A stretch of DNA of 64,000 nt from Monocercomonoides exilis (taxonomy: Eukaryota; Preaxostyla; Oxymonadida; Polymastigidae): the NCBI GenBank assembly GCA_001643675.2, contig LSRY02000036.1, positions 56,001 to 120,000 on the forward strand. Reading direction: 5' to 3'. Below, in pieces: positions 39,401 to 50,358 of this stretch. Numbering within the stretch: the first letter of the stretch is position 1; every line of letters begins with the position of its first letter. The notes beneath the pieces are model-generated. The model ran no database searches. It was given only the letters and a program-made list of their open reading frames with translations, and was not told where the DNA came from. A program made the position numbers and the translations under genes.

Positions 39401-42156
39401 TGAATATATTTTTGGTTTGTTTTCGAAAAAATTGGGGTTTTGATGCATTTGATGAATTTGATGAGTTTTGTGTATCGTTCAGAGAGAAGAGGAGAGGACA
39501 AATCGATCAAAGAAGACAGAACATTGCGGTATTTGCCCGGAATCGCAGCGCCAGAGCCGAGGATGATGACATTGCAGAGGGGATTGGGGGGTTGGTAGGA
39601 AGAGAAGGAAGAGGAAGGAGAGGAAGAAGAGGAAGAAGAAGAAATCTCTTCCACAATTTGTTTCATTCCACCTTCTCCACTTTCCTCATTTTTCTTTCCT
39701 TCATCCTCTTCCTTCTTCTTTTCCTTCTCCTTCTCCTTCTCCTTCTCCTTCTTCTCTTCTCCTTCTTCTTCTTCTTCTCCTTCCTTCTTCTTTTCCTCCA
39801 AATACTTGTCAATCCACTCCATCAATGGTTTGTTCATTTCTTCTCTTGAATATGGCTGTGAATGCCGAAACGTGACAGCATCTGAAAGCTCAACAGAAAC
39901 CTTTCTTTTGCCAATCGTTAGTTCGACAAAGGGAAAAGAAGAGGAGGAAGAAGAAGAAGAAGAAGAGGAAGAGGAAGAAGAAGAAGAAGAAGCAGTTGGA
40001 TAAAGAGAAGAATGAGAAGGTATTGAGGACAAACGAGAGATGAAAGAAGATGTGGAATGATTGGTTGGGTTGAAGTGAAGATGACTAGATGAGGAAGTTG
40101 TTTGGCTGGCAGAAGTGCTGTTTTGTTTGATTTGCGTAATGTTTTGTTCTTTTTCTTTCGATTTCTCTTTGTTTTCTTCTCTTTCTTCTCTTTCTTCTCT
40201 TTCTTCTTTTTCTTCTCTTTCTTTTTCTTCTTTTTCTTCTTTTTCATTTTTTTCTTTTCCTTCACTTTCTTTTCCTTTCCCACCTTTCTTCTCTTTCTTT
40301 CCTTTCTTCCCCTCTTTCTCATTATTCTTCATGTTTTTCTCATGATTTTCTTTATCCTTTTTGATTTTCTCATTCTTTTTAGCTTTTCCTTCTTTTTTCG
40401 CTTTCTCTTTCTCTCTTTCTTCGTCCGTTGGCTCATACAAACACACACGAAGACCTGGCTGTGCAAGCAAAACGACATTTTCACTGAATGTGAATGGAGA
40501 AGAAGAGTCTGTTGAAGAAGAAGGTGAAGGAGAAGAAGGTGAAGAAGAAGAAGAAGAAGAAGAAGAAAACGATGATGACGACGATAAAGTTGCAGATGAT
40601 GAATTATTTATTGTTATAATTCTGTCTTTCTTTATTTTCTCTTCCTCTTCTTCACTTGCTCCAATCTTGTAAAAAAACAAATCACTGTTCCTGTCATAAA
40701 AACATCTTTTCTCCTCCTCCTCTTCTTCTTCTTCTATTTCTTCCTCTTCCTCTTCCTCTCCCTCTTTCTTCCCCTTCCCTTTCCCTTTCCCCTTCCCTTT
40801 CCCCATTTTCATCTCCATCTCCCTCTCCCACTCGCTTTCCTCACCTTCCATCCTGGGGAAACACACATCATCAAACAGTGACATCGTGTTATGCAGCCTG
40901 ATCTGCGCAAACTGCGGGTTTATCTTCGGGCACATCTCATTCAGAAACACATGCTGTACTCTTCTCCCCAGCGACCGCATCCACTCCGCATAGCGCCAGT
41001 GGCGCACAACTGCCAGCGGCGTGAAGTGGAACACGAAGCAGCACACAGACAAACACTGCCGCTGCTCTGACTGCTCGCCCAGGCGGACGAGGAGCTGGGT
41101 GAGTTTGGAGTCTGCCCCCGATGCTTCGTCGCCCACCAGCGAGTCCAGCCACTCGACGCGGGGGCAGTCCACAACGGCAACCACAGGCAATGCGTGCGGC
41201 TCGCCCAAGACGTCTTCGGGTTTCACGACACGCCCGTCTTCTAATGTGACTTCTCCACCTTTCTGAAGAACTCCAAACATTTTGTTGTTCAATACGCCGA
41301 GCGATTGAGCTTTTGCAACGTTGAAACTGCCCAATTTCGGGTGGACGTCCATCACGTAGCACGCACACAAACGAGGGTTAGGAGAAGTTGTATCACTGTA
41401 AGTTTGCGATTGCTTCTCAGTTGCCTTTTGCTCGGAAAATTGATTTGATGAGTGTGTCGAATCCACAAAAACAGGCTTGGCAGGGATTGACGAAATTGTT
41501 TTCCTGCAAGACTCTGCAACATCGATCAAATTTTGAAGCAAAGATGAAGACGTTCTTTGAGCTCGTGAAGAATTAAGGTGAACAGATGCTTCATTTCTTT
41601 CAATAAGAAATAACTCGGGAATTTCTGTTTTGTACTCATCAAATATATTTTGAAGATTTGATTGAATTTGCATTGAATCATCTTCTATTGATAAATGCCC
41701 ATTAATGTTTGGATAAAGCTGATTCTGCTCCAAATAATTTGGAGGATGAAGTAAAACAGGATGAATCGTGACTCCTTGCTGAGAAAATGATAAATCACTT
41801 TCATCAAAGCAATTGAAATATTCAGTTAAATGTATTTTTGAATAATCTCTGTTAAGGTATATTTCTTCTACAGCAAGAAGAGCAGATAAGCCTTCAGGAC
41901 CATATAAAGAATATTCTTCGCAATGAGCTTGTTCTAAACTGAGCATAGCCCCTGGAAGACCGCTAATAGATCTATTTTCAAGCGAAGTAAACAAAAATGA
42001 CCGCACAGAAGACATTCCAACACCATATCCATTGCAAAATCGTTGCATTCCTTCTCCAACATTAAATAAATATTTGTTATCTCTAATTGTTATTAAAAGA
42101 GATGGAAAAGTGTCTAAATTTGCCGTTCCAATTATCTGTGCATTAAACAATTTGTT
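36472..42156 (-). CDS. Long-form tRNase Z (ELAC2-like 3' tRNA endonuclease) with giant low-complexity inserts
   Basis: Single open frame to TGA 36474-36472; about 1,894 residues from ATG 42156 (an in-frame ATG at 42264 would overlap the neighbour's stop codon). The N-terminal degenerate half starts FNAQIIGTANLDTFPSLLI and has VGEGMQRF. The catalytic half has VIILGSGAAIPGKYRNVLSS (the PxKxRN motif), the zinc-binding box ISHSHADHCLSLW near residue 1070, VFAHTNHSCRG, FTGDTSP and LIHECT. This is the complete metallo-beta-lactamase set used to cut the 3' trailer of tRNA precursors. Lys/Glu and Ser runs interrupt it and more than double the usual 800-900 residues. No intron was seen. The HD-hydrolase gene lies 90 bp upstream on the same strand. 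Confidence 0.92.
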   Translation of the reverse strand, partial: NKLFNAQIIGTANLDTFPSLLITIRDNKYLFNVGEGMQRFCNGYGVGMSSVRSFLFTSLENRSISGLPGAMLSLEQAHCEEYSLYGPEGLSALLAVEEIYLNRDYSKIHLTEYFNCFDESDLSFSQQGVTIHPVLLHPPNYLEQNQLYPNINGHLSIEDDSMQIQSNLQNIFDEYKTEIPELFLIERNEASVHLNSSRAQRTSSSLLQNLIDVAESCRKTISSIPAKPVFVDSTHSSNQFSEQKATEKQSQTYSDTTSPNPRLCACYVMDVHPKLGSFNVAKAQSLGVLNNKMFGVLQKGGEVTLEDGRVVKPEDVLGEPHALPVVAVVDCPRVEWLDSLVGDEASGADSKLTQLLVRLGEQSEQRQCLSVCCFVFHFTPLAVVRHWRYAEWMRSLGRRVQHVFLNEMCPKINPQFAQIRLHNTMSLFDDVCFPRMEGEESEWEREMEMKMGKGKGKGKGKGKKEGEEEEEEEIEEEEEEEEKRCFYDRNSDLFFYKIGASEEEEEKIKKDRIITINNSSSATLSSSSSFSSSSSSSSSPSSPSPSSSTDSSSPFTFSENVVLLAQPGLRVCLYEPTDEEREKEKAKKEGKAKKNEKIKKDKENHEKNMKNNEKEGKKGKKEKKGGKGKESEGKEKNEKEEKEEKEREEKEEREEREEREENKEKSKEKEQNITQIKQNSTSASQTTSSSSHLHFNPTNHSTSSFISRLSSIPSHSSLYPTASSSSSSSSSSSSSSSSSSFPFVELTIGKRKVSVELSDAVTFRHSQPYSREEMNKPLMEWIDKYLEEKKKEGEEEEEGEEKKEKEKEKEKEKKKEEDEGKKNEESGEGGMKQIVEEISSSSSSSSPSSSFSSYQPPNPLCNVIILGSGAAIPGKYRNVLSSLIDLSSPLLSERYTKLIKFIKCIKTPIFSKTNQKYIQNVSSFLSNFNEINKKLKELKFSSLSLPFSSEDSMPFVPSSLLFDCGEGTLGQIRRYFYHRELRMRRKVEKREEEKMEEEKEEKRRNEGDEGDKGDEGEGEEGEGDEEKEKGERNERNERNKKNNQMKAQSNLLYELEEMEQEDAILSIQSIVISHSHADHCLSLWSFLIERERIRQKRLWQLKKWEEHQKEKEKKEKEKEKEKEKEKEKEKEKEKEKEVVGDREDGCDCCSCDEEQNNSDSLEVGYSSLSNSSSSSFSSSSPLSLYDLPFFPTPLHFLLLPPTLIAPWKTFLWLRFLTFYAPAPFIFIWMLNIAPQYPPPLSSSSSSSSSFSSSSSSSSFSLHPSENSCDCEECSCSNELSPFPQNFNPKENPIETRKQQINHKYVFSSPAFDNQGNPLQHFCCFSPSHSSMKFDAKPSDYFTSLIASYPTVKSPLASLLSDSKYSSSSSSSSSSSSSSSSSSDSQSFPHLTDPCIAFPFKSTSKLSSSSSSEQSTFTPFYPSLLSSSLPPPPFLPAPISPIFTPEPSPVISSFFSHVLFPIHRIVRAVFAHTNHSCRGSIAPILDFVLPNNTERAGQTVECCLNEKKLLSKEKSVGSDIVNDLSSESVISSISSCSSSPPSPPSSTTHSIFRISFTGDTSPTHFFSSEAQLSTILIHECTQQDSDEGHAIQQQHSTISQALLVAESMCPVCSVLTHFSQRFPKSMGGTEMLKNLGAKKREMLATLLALRKMKEMREMENGETDKKEANERERSREEECDKMIGKKTEKKGESHRDNEENGVEIEAAVKETHSAERMLENLESLEEVRSVFEELCADSEASKVDQTVTLEAAVNALMRIAVDVTEAKHDEGEEEDNDKIIDEEAHRVNESDSRLQKILRKAAALLSKCDFNSAIGPVTDIVLATDYLSIPIISREDAMENTFLRKSIEQCSGLFKNGCSTLSSAFIYKPSIVDSYLLLLDIFALAKGNDPPKKNK

Positions 42157-42245
42157 CATTATTTGTGAAAAAGAGAAAACAACAGATAATATGTTTAATA
42201 TGGGAAGTGAGAGTTTTGTTAACACTTTGCTTTCTTTTAAAAATG

Positions 42246-43187
42246 TTAAGATATTCCTTCCCACTCATTAAAAAAATTAATCAAATAATCAATCATTATT
42301 TTATGTCGTTTCTCTGCGATTTTCTTACCTGAAGCAGTTTTCATCATTGATGTAATGTGTAAGAGTTTGTCGAAAAAATGCTGAATTGTTGATGAATCAG
42401 CCTTTGTAACGATTGGCTGTCCTATAATTTCTTCAATATCATCAGGTTCGCGCAATTTATCGATAAACGATTCAATTTGTATTGAACTCTTTTCAGAAGA
42501 TGAAATGCATGCTTCAGATGATGTTGACGAAGATGATTCAAGATGAAATGATTCAAAAATTAGAGATTTTGCATCTGTATTAAATATTGATCTGTTCTTA
42601 GAGCCTCCATATGCAAATGCGCGAGCAATACCTTTGAAAAAAATAAAACTTTCAATAAAAAAATCTAAAGCATATAATTTGAAAACCAATTGCACCAATT
42701 GCGTCAAGTCTATCTGCATCTTGGACAATGTATAGTTCATGCAGAAATGGATGGGATTCACTTTGATATATTTCTTTGCTATTTATTTCTGTAGAAAATG
42801 AAACATTCTCTATCACAAAAAGTATCCCTTCAATGTCTGGTTTGTGAATAGATAATTGAATCAAAAAATTAACAACTCTCTGTTTTGCTTCTTCTGGAGT
42901 TGTTCTACATATTTTTCTGTCAATAACATCATGAAGAAGAGAACCAAAATAAATTATTGAAGGATTGCACATCGCTTCATCCTATTTGCATTTAATAAAA
43001 TTAAAAATACGTATAAAAGCTTTTTTCTCGATTTTTTAAAATATATTCTTTTTTTGTCACAAACATATTTCAACAAGTTGCATGAATTTCGATATACTCT
43101 TATACAGTGATAAATGTCGTGACTTCCTTCACTGCTAATTTCTTCTTTTAGAAAAGCAATTGTTTTTTCGTAAAATGTTTCTTCCAT
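42246..43187 (-). CDS. HD-domain phosphohydrolase, YedJ-like, three exons
   Basis: Exons 43187-43065, 42981-42687 and 42629-42246 (TAA). Introns are GTTTGT...AATAG (82 bp, phase 0) and GTTTTC...TCAAAG (57 bp, phase 1). Splicing gives SHDIYHCIRVY (first His-Asp metal site), FGSLLHDVIDRK (the HD pair), then VQDADRLDAIGAIG joined across intron 2 to GIARAFAYGGSK, followed by the C-terminal LINFFNEWEGIS. VQDADRLDAIGAIGIARxFAYGG is the hallmark of the bacterial YedJ/YpgQ-type HD hydrolases, metal-dependent phosphohydrolases that act on nucleotides in the cases studied. A Ser/Glu insert follows SLIFESFHLE. The protein ends with TAA exactly where the family ends, which supports the standard code. Confidence 0.85.
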
Positions 43188-43960
43188 TTCAAGTTATTTA
43201 AAATTTTGTTTTGGGTATTTTTTCGAATTAAAATATATAAAGGAATGACAGCTTGCTTTAATATTAATCATTGAAATAATAATCAAATTACAAATGAAAA
43301 ACAAAGTCCAGAAAATATTAAAGAAAGTGCAAATTTCTGAAAAATCAATAATTTAATTAAAATAAATGCTTTAAAAATAATTTTTCTTGAATTGAAAACT
43401 GTATTCATATCACCCTGTTTGTTTCATGCAGAATGAATCAGTCAATAAAAAGCACGTGACAAAGTTATAAAAGTTCGGAATCATCTTCTTGAATGGAAAA
43501 AATTTTAAAATTTTGAAAAAAAATAACTTTTCAATCGCATAATTCAAAAGCAAGCATAAAACAGGTTTTCTTAAAAAAAACCGCAACTTGAATTTGTTGT
43601 GCTTCAATCACAAATTAATGAATTTCCTGGATAAAGAAATATTGAAGGGTTTTCAAATTGCACTTTATGGATTATTTGTGATTTTGTTACATAGTCAATC
43701 ATCAATTACATTTTCGAATTATCCAAAACAACAAGAAAATCTTCTCCAAAGTATTCCCTTTATCTCATTTCCTTCATGAGATTGAAAAAATTGAAGTTAT
43801 TGGAATGATTAGAATCATAAAGGCCTGATGATAAAAAAACCATAAAAGAGAGATAAATAAAAGATAACAATTGTGAAGACATTCTGCAAGGATTTGGCGA
43901 AATACAAAATTAGTCAATCTGGAGAAAACGAAATATTTTCAAAAAGACAAAAAACTTTGA
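43188..43960. other. Intergenic, AT-rich, no gene seen
   Basis: Short open frames at 43410-43779 are AT-biased and not supported. Confidence 0.4.
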
Positions 43961-43989
43961 TTCAAAAGGAAAAAATGCCATCTGTAAAA

Positions 43990-45120
43990 AAAAAAAAAAA
44001 AAAAAAGAATGAATGAACAGAAAAAAGAAAAGGAAGAAGAAAAAGCAATTTCCTCGGAATTTTAACAATTCGCCCAATAGTCATAAGTGTTCCTTGAATC
44101 GAAACCCCCAGAGCTTTCATTGAGATAAGAAACCGGACACAACAGCTGATGATAAAGTCTTCACAGTCTTCCTCTTCCATTTCCTCTTATATCTTTCATT
44201 TGCTCCTATTGATCTTATCTCCACTCCAATACTTGTTCCAATCCAACAGTTTTTATTATGGATTAAAAAGAGTTGGAAAAACGTCAACAATTCCTTCCAT
44301 GATATAACCTGAAATAGTTTGCTTCAATGCAACCTCTCAAACAGCTTCAAGAGCTCAGACTTTCGAAATTTTAACAAAGCCCATATCATTGTGAAAAAGC
44401 ATAAACGATGGTTAATGGAACAAACCCTACTCACTCTTGTGTTGTTCTCTTTTGCTAATACACATTTTGCAGTTGGATTCAACCAATGCAATATTATCTC
44501 TTTTCCTCCTGATCAAACTGGGAGAAAAATATCTATCTAAATCCAACTTACCATTGATTATACTCCTTTTTTTTCTGGTCTATCCTTTTTCATCCATTCC
44601 ATGCACTTTGAAAGTTCGTTCAATTCTCTTGTGACTTATCTCACTATATTCAACTCTTTCATTAGCAATCTTTTATATTCTTAATGATACAAGAGTGTGA
44701 TCAAAAACTCTCATTCAGACTGATGGTCAAGTCGTGTCAGATAGTGAGGTTTTTAATGATATTTCATGACTTTTTTGATTTCATCCAGATAAAGATCTTT
44801 AAAAATTTCCAAATTAAAAGTGTGAACATTAACATGAGCATTTCAATTTTTAATTCCATTCATACATTTCCATTTTAAATGTTTCTCAAAATCAGAAATG
44901 CTATTTCAACTTCTTTTTGGTTTTCCACATTTTCCTCCTTACTCAATGCAACTTTCAAAAATTTTATTGAAACAAACAGGAAGCAATTCCTTTGGGATTT
45001 CATGTGCAGAATTATTCAAAGACATATTGCATTCGTATTGATCAATAAGCGGTTTTTCATTTTTTTTTCTTTTTTTCTCTTCTTCCTCATCTTCTTCTAT
45101 TTTTTTCTGTTTTATAACTT
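43990..45120 (-). pseudogene. Decayed copy of the oxymonad lineage-specific family
   Basis: Read on the minus strand, fragments occur in the order of the family. KPLIDQYECN followed by PKELLPVC (about 45060-44980) and EENVENQKEVEIAFLILRNI (about 44930-44880) correspond to exon 1. A TTTAAAG acceptor is followed by DLYLDEIKKVMKYH and, past a stop, LTRL (44780-44700). VTRELNELSKCMEW lies near 44630, and MEEEDCEDFIISCC at 44180-44140 is the C-terminal EEEGYED block. Stops and frameshifts separate them. It is a full-length but dead paralog of 24627-25966 and 47206-48531. Confidence 0.65.
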
Positions 45121-47205
45121 TCCATATCTGTTTCATGAAACCCAAACAGTTTCTGTTCTGTGTTACACCCAATATTGTCAATTAAGTGTTCGAATTTCTC
45201 ATTGAAAAATACAAAAGACAAGTTAATAAAAGTTAATGGTCATTTTTCACCTTTGAAACAATTTTTTTCAAGCTTCACAGTTCTCTTTTCTTTGAATTTT
45301 CATCGAGCATGCAGCAACTCAAAACAACTTCAGAAAAGAAAATACGAATGTATTTGTTGATTATTTGAGAAGGCATGATCTTTGTTTATTCCAATGAAAG
45401 ATAGTTCTCTTGCATCCATTCTTCAAAAATCATTTTTCAGAAGTGTTGTTTTCTTTTCTTCTTTGATCATTCCAAACTCTCGAACAGACAGATTTCACAC
45501 ATATTGAAATCAACAAATACTCAAATCAGTAATTTATTTCTTTCAGTCATACAAGCAAATATCTTTCCATTCAAACCTCAAGATTCACTATTCCATTTAT
45601 CAACGTCACAACAATTTCTCCACATTCTCTTCTTATCATTGCTTCACTTGATATTTCAGAGCTTCTGATGGTGTCTTTGAATGAGAAAAAACTAAAGCAC
45701 ACAAAACTGTCTCATTAATTCATCAAAAACAAAAGTTAACAAATTTGCTCCTTTCATAAAATTTCACAGGACACAATAACCTGAAGTTTCGCAATATCTG
45801 GGTTAAAATTGATTCTTGCCTTTTGTCTGACCATCTATCTATTTATAAGAAAATTGTCTCATTCTTTTCTTATGAAACAAGGACAACAATATGAAAAAAT
45901 GATGTATTTTTTCTTCTTTATCAATGAAGAACAGCGATCAGCGATTGAAAAGGAGGAGAAACCGTTTGCAACAAAAGAAGTGTAATTTCCGAGAAACACA
46001 GCAACAAATATGTTTTTACGTGTGAAAGTTGAAACAAGTCGAAAATTTTTGAAAAATACCTCCAATTGAAAAAAAAAGTCTCTAAGAAGAACTTTGAAGT
46101 TGAACTCTGATGAATGATTAATGCAAAGAAGACAATAAGCTCCTTTAAGTCTAATCCTCAGCTCACTTTTGAAGAAGATGGAAAATAGAATGATTCTCTC
46201 CTTTCTCATTCAAAATGAAATATGTCTGAAAATGAAAATGATAAACAAAATATCAATGCTCATAAACCAGCTCATCGGAAAATGGTCAAATGTTGAAGTG
46301 GAAGATTATCTCACGGATTTTTATCAATGAAGAAAGAAATACACTTCCTTTTTTGTCATTAATATGCAAATTTCAAAGCTGTCATTTCAATTGCATTAAG
46401 AAGAATATTGTCCATTCCTTATAGAAAATAATTCTCCACCACAAAGAGTTGAGTGCAGTCATATTCTTTCCAAATGATTGCACCATAGTTATGAAAAGAA
46501 ATAAACCATTATTTTCCAAGTTTTTCCTTCGGTAAATCCATAATTATTTTTTGCTTTTTTTCTTATTTGCGGCTTAATTTGTGAAATTATGAAAAAAACT
46601 GAAATTTGTTCAAAACTTTTTCTTCAATTTTATCACAACAAGTTGACCACGACAATGCAAAAAAATATTGAAAATTTAGAAAAAAAAGGGAAAAATATTT
46701 GAAAATATAGTGTGGAACAAAATTCATAAAGCAAAAGAAAAAACTTCCCATTTATTCTATTCATAAAACAATTCACTTCAATTCTGGAATTCTTTCCATT
46801 TTCAACTGCTTTGAAATTTCGAAAAATAGTCAATGCACTTTTTGAAAATAAGAAAAAATGAAAACATTCATACCAAACAAATCTCTCGTTTTTAAAATAA
46901 TGAAATCAGATCGTTTTTGTGAAGCCTTCAAAAGCACAAATCCTTGTTTTCTTTAAGAAAAACCCAAGGAATGGTATCAGTGCTGTTGTTTTCTGGATTT
47001 CAACGAGTTTTTATTCATCAATTTTCTCATCATTTTGCATCTTTGTTTATGCGTGAATGATAAAATATGGACATTTATTGGATTTAATGGTTTTGCACAA
47101 GGATAGGAGAATGTTGGCATTGAACAGTTTTATGGTGCGTGTGTTTGAATTCAATTGATGGAGTGGAGATTCCTTTCTATTTTCGCTTTTTTATTAAAAA
47201 AAGAT
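45121..47205. other. No confident gene
   Basis: About 2 kb of AT-rich DNA. Parts of 45300-45720 read on the minus strand give helical, charged fragments with stops that could be another family relic, but I could not place them. Confidence 0.35.
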
Positions 47206-48531
47206 ATGTTTCCTGAATTTGATTTTGCAGAAGAAGAGGAAAGACTGATGAAGGAAGAAATGAACGGAATGCTGGAGAAAATGGGTAAAGAAAGACTGAA
47301 GCCATTTTTCTCGAAAGAAGAATTCGATGAAAATTACGAATTAATTTTGAAAAACAAATATCCATTTGAAAAAGCGCTTGATTTGCTAAAACATGTTGGG
47401 TTCGAAAATACGATAAAAACAACAGGGCACTCAATCTTTACAGACACTTCCTTGAAGAAAAGATTTGAGAAGATGCTTATTGATGAAAACGAAAAAACAG
47501 AAGGAAAGGATGAAAAGCTTCTGATAGATCTTTGCGAATGCTATTTATTATGGTATGCAGCATATCGTCACATCAATGAAGACGTGTTACGAATTTGTGA
47601 GCCTTGCCTTCTGAAAAATGCTTTGATGAAAAATAAAAGAGAAGAAACGCAAAAAGAAGTGGAAATTTCTTTGCTGGCTTTGAACAAGATTCCAGTATTT
47701 GAAGTTTGAGAACATTTTTCCCATTTTGATATTTTTGCTTTTTTTTTTTCTTGTTTTTTTGATAAGAGATTGGATAAAGAACTGTATCTGAAAGAGGTCA
47801 AGGAGATCATTGAATATCATCAGGTGCATCGCAATTTGACAAGACTCGCATATCAGTCTGCTTGGCAGTTTTTGATGATTCGGGTGGCATATGATAATGA
47901 TTTGGAAAGAGTTATTGTCCGTGAGCTGCATTGCGCGAGAGAAGTAGCAAGAGAACTGGAAGAGCTGGCAAGGTGTGTGGATTGGAAGAGAAAAGAGGAA
48001 GAGAAAAGAGAAAAAGAAAGCAGAGAAGCGAAAATCCTCAATCGATGGCTTCTGACGATGATGTATTTCTTGGAACACTGTCGGCTGTGGAATGAAGAAA
48101 TTGTTGAGCTTTTTAACAGCATTGTTCAGATATTTCAAGTGGCAAAGGATGATCGCAGAGACATTAGCAGAAAATGCATTGATTGCTTTCGAAATGCTGA
48201 ATATAACAGAACCATTGAAATGGATATCTTGTTGAAGTGCGGTGTTATTGACATAATATTTGGGGAAACTGTCAAGTGTAAGGCCGAAGACTTGCAAATA
48301 AAATGCAATTTAAATTTTTTCAAAGATCTTTGTGACAGATTAAAAGAAAAGGTGGAAGAAGGAAATGGTGTATCAAGACAAAAAGATACGAAAAGAAAAA
48401 TTTATGAAAAGGAAGAAGAAGAAGGATTTGAAGATTTCGTCATAAGTCTTCATGTGATTCTGCCTCGCTGTACTCTTCGCCGTCAACTTCATAACAGGAT
48501 TTGTTTCTCTGATTATGTTGTTTATCTGTAA
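47206..48531 (+). CDS. Oxymonad lineage-specific family protein, paralog 2
   Basis: Exons 47206-47703 and 47767-48531 (TAA), with a 63-bp intron GTTTGA...GATAAG at phase 0, the same position and phase as in paralog 1. 420 residues. It begins MFPEFDFAEEEERLMKEEMN; conserved blocks are FSKEEFDENYELI, PFEKALDLLKHVGFEN, EGKDEKLLIDLCECY, then ELYLKEVKEIIEYHQ, LTRLAYQSAWQFL, REVARELEELARCVDW and EEEEGFEDFVISLH. Function unknown. Codon use and composition resemble paralog 1. An upstream in-frame ATG at 47158 exists, but the alignment of starts favours 47206. Confidence 0.75.
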
Positions 48532-48750
48532 AGCTTATCTTTTTCTTCATAATGATCAATTTGATAAAGATCTGAAAAGCATGTAGAAGCAGAAGATGAA
48601 GTGAAAAAATAAAAGATATTCTGCAGTTGGAGAAAAGAAACCAATGGATCATGCATTAAATCAAATCGACAGATATTCTTGAGCTCAAATGAATCAAATT
48701 ACACCTTTAAAAGTTTGATCATTGGAAGAATAGAACATGAAATCAACAGA

Positions 48751-49755
48751 AGGGTGGTTTTTTTATCCTGACATTTTTTTTAATCCGGACATTTTTTTTT
48801 ATTGGCGTATCTTACTAAATAAAAACTAAAAACAAAAAAAGCATATTGCACCAGGTTTGAGCACGTATTAAATGTTCATACAAAAAAAAATTTTTTTGTC
48901 AATTTTTGTTTTTGATGAAGATCTTGAGAAAGTTCAATTTATTTTTGATCATTTGTTTTGCTCGTTTTTAATCGACGCTCTTTTTCTGTCAGTTTTTAGC
49001 TACTGGACCATGAATCATTCGTGATTATCATATATAATTTCGAATCTTTTTTGTTTTTTCTTATTTTTTCACGAGTTTTTCGCATTTCATCGTTTTTGAC
49101 AAAAATCATGAAAAACTGAAAATAATGAGCTTTACAATATTTATTAGATGTTTTTAATGATGTGCATGAAAAGGAAAATACTTTTAGGAAGTCTTTATTT
49201 GGTTATAACTTTGTGAAGTATTGTTGCAATAGTTGTATCAATCAGTTTTTGATTATAACTTTTTTGTTCATTTCATTTTTGTTTCAATTTAATATGACTA
49301 ACAAATGAAATATGTAATGTATTTTTATCTTTTTAACATGGCATGTTGTAATATTAATCGTAAAATACAACAATAGTTAAGAAATTTTCAGTTTTTCATG
49401 ATTTTTGTCAAAAACGATGAAATGCGAAAAACTCGTGAAAAAATAAGAAAAAACAAAAAAGATTCGAAATTATATATGATAATCACGAATGATTCATGGT
49501 CCAGTAGCTAAAAACTGACAGAAAAAGAGCGTCGATTAAAAACGAGCAAAACAAATGATCAAAAATAAATTGAACTTTCTCAAGATCTTCATCAAAAACA
49601 AAAATTGACAAAAAAATTTTTTTTGTATGAACATTTAATACGTGCTCAAGCCTGGTGCAATATGCTTTTTTTGTTTTTAGTTTTTATTTAGTAAGATACG
49701 CCAATAAAAAAAAATGTCCGGATTAAAAAAAATGTCAGGATAAAAAAACCACCCT
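48751..49755. mobile_element. MITE-like element with 370-bp inverted repeats, probable relative of the pogo-like element
   Basis: The termini are AGGGTGGTTTTTTTATCCTG... and its reverse complement at 49755. The arms (about 48751-49123 and 49384-49755) are almost identical, differing by small indels in homopolymers. Near each end TCCTGACA and TCCGGACA recur 18 bp apart. The 260-bp centre has no ORF. TA follows the right end (CCACCC-TA); the left flank has AA, so a TA duplication is possible only if one base has changed. The terminal layout resembles the ends of the transposon at 60302-62309. Confidence 0.75.
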
Positions 49756-50358
49756 ATTTTTTTTATGGCTTTAAATTTTGGTCTGTTTGATAGAAAAAAT
49801 TAATTGAATCAAAAATGGATTTTTGAAACATTTTATATTTCCCTGATCGAGCAAACGCTGAATGGCAAATTCATGAAACCTTGTTGAAAAAAATTGTAAA
49901 TCAAAAGTCACTCACAAACAATTTTTGAAACTCGTTAGTTTTTAAAAAATTGATATGAATGCTACACAGCCAAAAACGTTGAAAATAAAAAATACGTGTT
50001 AATCTCAAAAGCATAAATACATCCAATAAAAAATAGATTGGCTTGTATCAACATATCAGTAAAATTATCATTTTCATGCTGCTGAAAACATTTGTAAAAT
50101 AGATATAGAAGAAAATTTGAAAATGCATGTATATATATAAGTTTATAAAAAATAAAAATTAAATAAAAAATTACTTAAAATTCAAAGTAATTGAAAAGAA
50201 ACTCTTTTGAAAAAAGCTCATTACTCTTTCGAAAATACTTTAAATCATTTCAAATCTAAATATAAATTAAACAGTACAAAATTGAGCATTGAAAAAAAAA
50301 AATTAAACAAAAATTCAAATTAAACATGTACAGATAAATCTCATCAAAGTTTGTCTTT
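49756..50358. other. Intergenic, AT-rich, no gene seen
   Basis: No coding signal. It lies downstream of the minus-strand surface-protein gene. Confidence 0.4.

Noticed and set aside
42157-42264. Upstream ATG (42264) as start of tRNase Z
   Set aside because: It overlaps the stop codon of the HD-hydrolase gene, and the added 36 residues have no family counterpart; ATG 42156 starts directly before the conserved N-terminus.
44600-45200. A Phe-rich plus-strand gene
   Set aside because: The plus frames are the antisense of the decayed lineage-specific family member read on the minus strand.
47587-48323. Long minus-strand frames opposite paralog 2
   Set aside because: They are shadows of the intact plus-strand exon and share no family resemblance.
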